From the NCBI GenBank assembly GCA_948467735.1, contig CAOKFN010000088.1:1-6975 (forward strand): 6,975 bases of DNA, in the 5' to 3' direction. Shown piece after piece: positions 6,208-6,975 of this stretch. Made by a program: the position numbers and the translations under genes. The stretch is from an uncultured bacterium (GTDB taxonomy: Bacteria > Bacillota > Clostridia > Lachnospirales > Lachnospiraceae). Each line of letters begins with the position of its first letter. Within the stretch, counting starts at the first letter, position 1. The notes below the pieces were generated by a model. That model made no database searches. It had not been told where the DNA came from and saw only the letters and a program-made list of their open reading frames with translations.

Positions 6208-6636
6208 TCATCGAGCGGGGATCCTAACGATGCGCTCCGTCTGCCGGGCGGCGATATCATTAAATAAAACGAACATAATATAAACCATTGCGATTTTGAA
6301 AATACTTTGATTCGCTTTATGCTGCTCTATTGCATTTTCATAATCCTGTAGTTCGTGGTACATGCCTTCAACTATTACCTTGTCATTCTTTATCCTGTAC
6401 ACCAGTAAATATCGATGCTTTCTAAAATGGATTTTACGAAGTCCCATCTTTCTCAACCGTTCACTCCTGCAATATTCCAAATGATCGGCCTGATCCTTTA
6501 GCAGCTCTATCGTGTCATCAAAATCTCTCATCAGACTGCCGCCTGCCTGCGGATTCTGCAGCACAAGATAAATTTATGCCAAAAACTTATCATACTGCGT
6601 GCTTGCCAGTTCTGACATTTCTACTTTAAATGACAT
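6208..6636 (-). pseudogene. RelE/ParE-like toxin gene, interrupted by a nonsense codon
   Basis: The true start is ATG 6636, overlapping the antitoxin end by 11 bp. It encodes MSFKVEMSELASTQYDKFLA, then TAA at 6574-6576 where the family continues, and reads on in the same frame through IYLVLQNPQAGGSLMRDF to the typical core GLRKIHFRKHRYLLVYRI and VEGMYHELQDYENAI. That core matches RelE/ParE-superfamily toxins that cleave mRNA or block gyrase. A single nonsense change explains the break. GTG 6564 could restart translation but would lack the first helix. After the usual end (about residue 102) the frame runs about 39 further codons, including a hydrophobic FKIAMVYIMFVLF stretch, suggesting a lost stop codon or a rearranged 3' end. 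The toxin is probably inactive. Confidence 0.75.
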
Positions 6637-6865
6637 ATTTTTCCCTCATCTTCTGCGAAATCACATTTGCCGGAACCGTTGCCCCCAAATCACTTTTTTC
6701 CATGGATTTCGCAAGCTGCTCCACCATTGCATCCTCCGTAAGCATCTCTATCAACAGGTTTCCTTCATCCCGAAACGTAAGATACCGGATAAAATTCTGA
6801 ACTTCCTTCAGCTTTTCTTCAGGCATTGTTTCAAGCATTGACACTGTATATTCTAATGTACTCAT
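6626..6865 (-). CDS. Antitoxin of a Type II toxin-antitoxin pair
   Basis: A 79-aa, mostly helical, acidic protein beginning MSTLEYTVSMLETMPEEKLK, whose N-terminal half resembles small antitoxins paired with RelE/ParE-like toxins in Clostridia. It would bind and neutralise the toxin and usually represses its own promoter. ATG 6865 is chosen because AGGAGG (6871-6876) lies five bases upstream; the alternative GTG 6869-6871 overlaps that RBS. Its final codons overlap the toxin start by 11 bp, the usual coupled arrangement. With the toxin broken, its retention may be neutral, or it may protect against related toxins elsewhere. The antitoxin subfamily is not certain. Confidence 0.75.
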   Translation of the reverse strand: MSTLEYTVSMLETMPEEKLKEVQNFIRYLTFRDEGNLLIEMLTEDAMVEQLAKSMEKSDLGATVPANVISQKMREKYVI

Positions 6866-6900
6866 AGACACCTCCTGCTTTTTAGCTCTACCGCTCCATA

Positions 6901-6929
6901 ATTATAATATACTTTTTCCGGAAATACAA
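6901..6929 (-). promoter_or_regulatory. Promoter of the toxin-antitoxin operon with internal palindrome
   Basis: On the - strand TTGTAT (6929-6924) and TATAAT (6906-6901) are 17 bp apart, with a perfect -10. The spacer holds the 10-bp palindrome TTTCCGGAAA (6915-6924), a likely operator for antitoxin autoregulation. It reads into the AGGAGG and ATG of the antitoxin. Confidence 0.7.
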
Positions 6930-6935
6930 TCAACT

Positions 6936-6975
6936 ATTTATACTGCTTAACGGATAAATTTTCTGAGGTACCTGA
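6936..6975 (+). repeat. 40-bp direct repeat, right copy, running off the window
   Basis: Identical to 110-149 and in the same orientation. It contains another ACTGCTTAACG core (6942-6952). The window ends inside the copy, so its full length is unknown. On the + strand a TACAAT at 6925-6930 could place a transcription start at the first base of the repeat, as at the left copy, but its -35 is poor. Confidence 0.85.

Noticed and set aside
6562..6564. GTG as the genuine toxin start
   Set aside because: It has no suitable RBS. In-frame family-like N-terminal sequence starts at 6636 and overlaps the antitoxin in the usual way, so a nonsense mutation explains the data better.

Overview
The window looks like an accessory stretch from a Gram-positive gut anaerobe, probably a Clostridia/Lachnospiraceae-type bacterium. 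This rests on strong AGGAGG-type ribosome binding sites, a small XRE regulator of a kind common in that group, and an exporter operon layout typical of Firmicutes. The assignment is an inference from protein character, not a database match.

Layout, left to right. (1) Positions 1-687 hold no large gene. They contain a promoter (73-101), a 40-bp sequence (110-149) that recurs at the right edge (6936-6975), and three copies of ACTGCWTAACG that can form two mutually exclusive long stems. Further on are a GAAA-capped hairpin, a possible 31-codon leader peptide (382-477), and two hairpins followed by an intrinsic terminator (556-605) with a competing antiterminator. This looks like a long regulatory 5' leader. 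(2) Positions 688-3256, + strand, encode a three-gene ABC exporter: one ATPase and two overlapping six-helix-type permeases. The ATPase appears to carry a one-base insertion directly after its start codon. Its true N-terminus (from about 688/692) lies 29 codons upstream of the first conventional in-frame start at 779. (3) Positions 3275-5739, - strand, form a Type II restriction-modification operon read right to left. It consists of a 59-aa unrecognised protein, a C5-cytosine methyltransferase, and a PD-(D/E)XK-like protein that is the likely restriction enzyme. (4) Positions 5740-5951 are a divergent control region with a bidirectional hairpin/terminator, a good - strand promoter, and a perfect 7+7 palindrome over the -35 box. 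(5) Positions 5952-6200, + strand, encode an 82-aa XRE-type regulator, a candidate controller of the R-M operon and of itself. (6) Positions 6208-6865, - strand, hold a Type II toxin-antitoxin pair. The antitoxin is intact. The RelE/ParE-like toxin has a nonsense codon at position 21 and an unusual C-terminal extension. A strong promoter with an internal palindrome lies upstream of it.

The gene content (exporter, R-M, toxin-antitoxin) between two copies of a direct repeat suggests a defence/stability cargo region. No integrase, transposase, tRNA, rRNA or CRISPR array is visible. The strongest candidates for undescribed biology are the leader RNA/attenuator of the exporter operon, the repeated motif at its 5' end, and the small protein heading the R-M operon.
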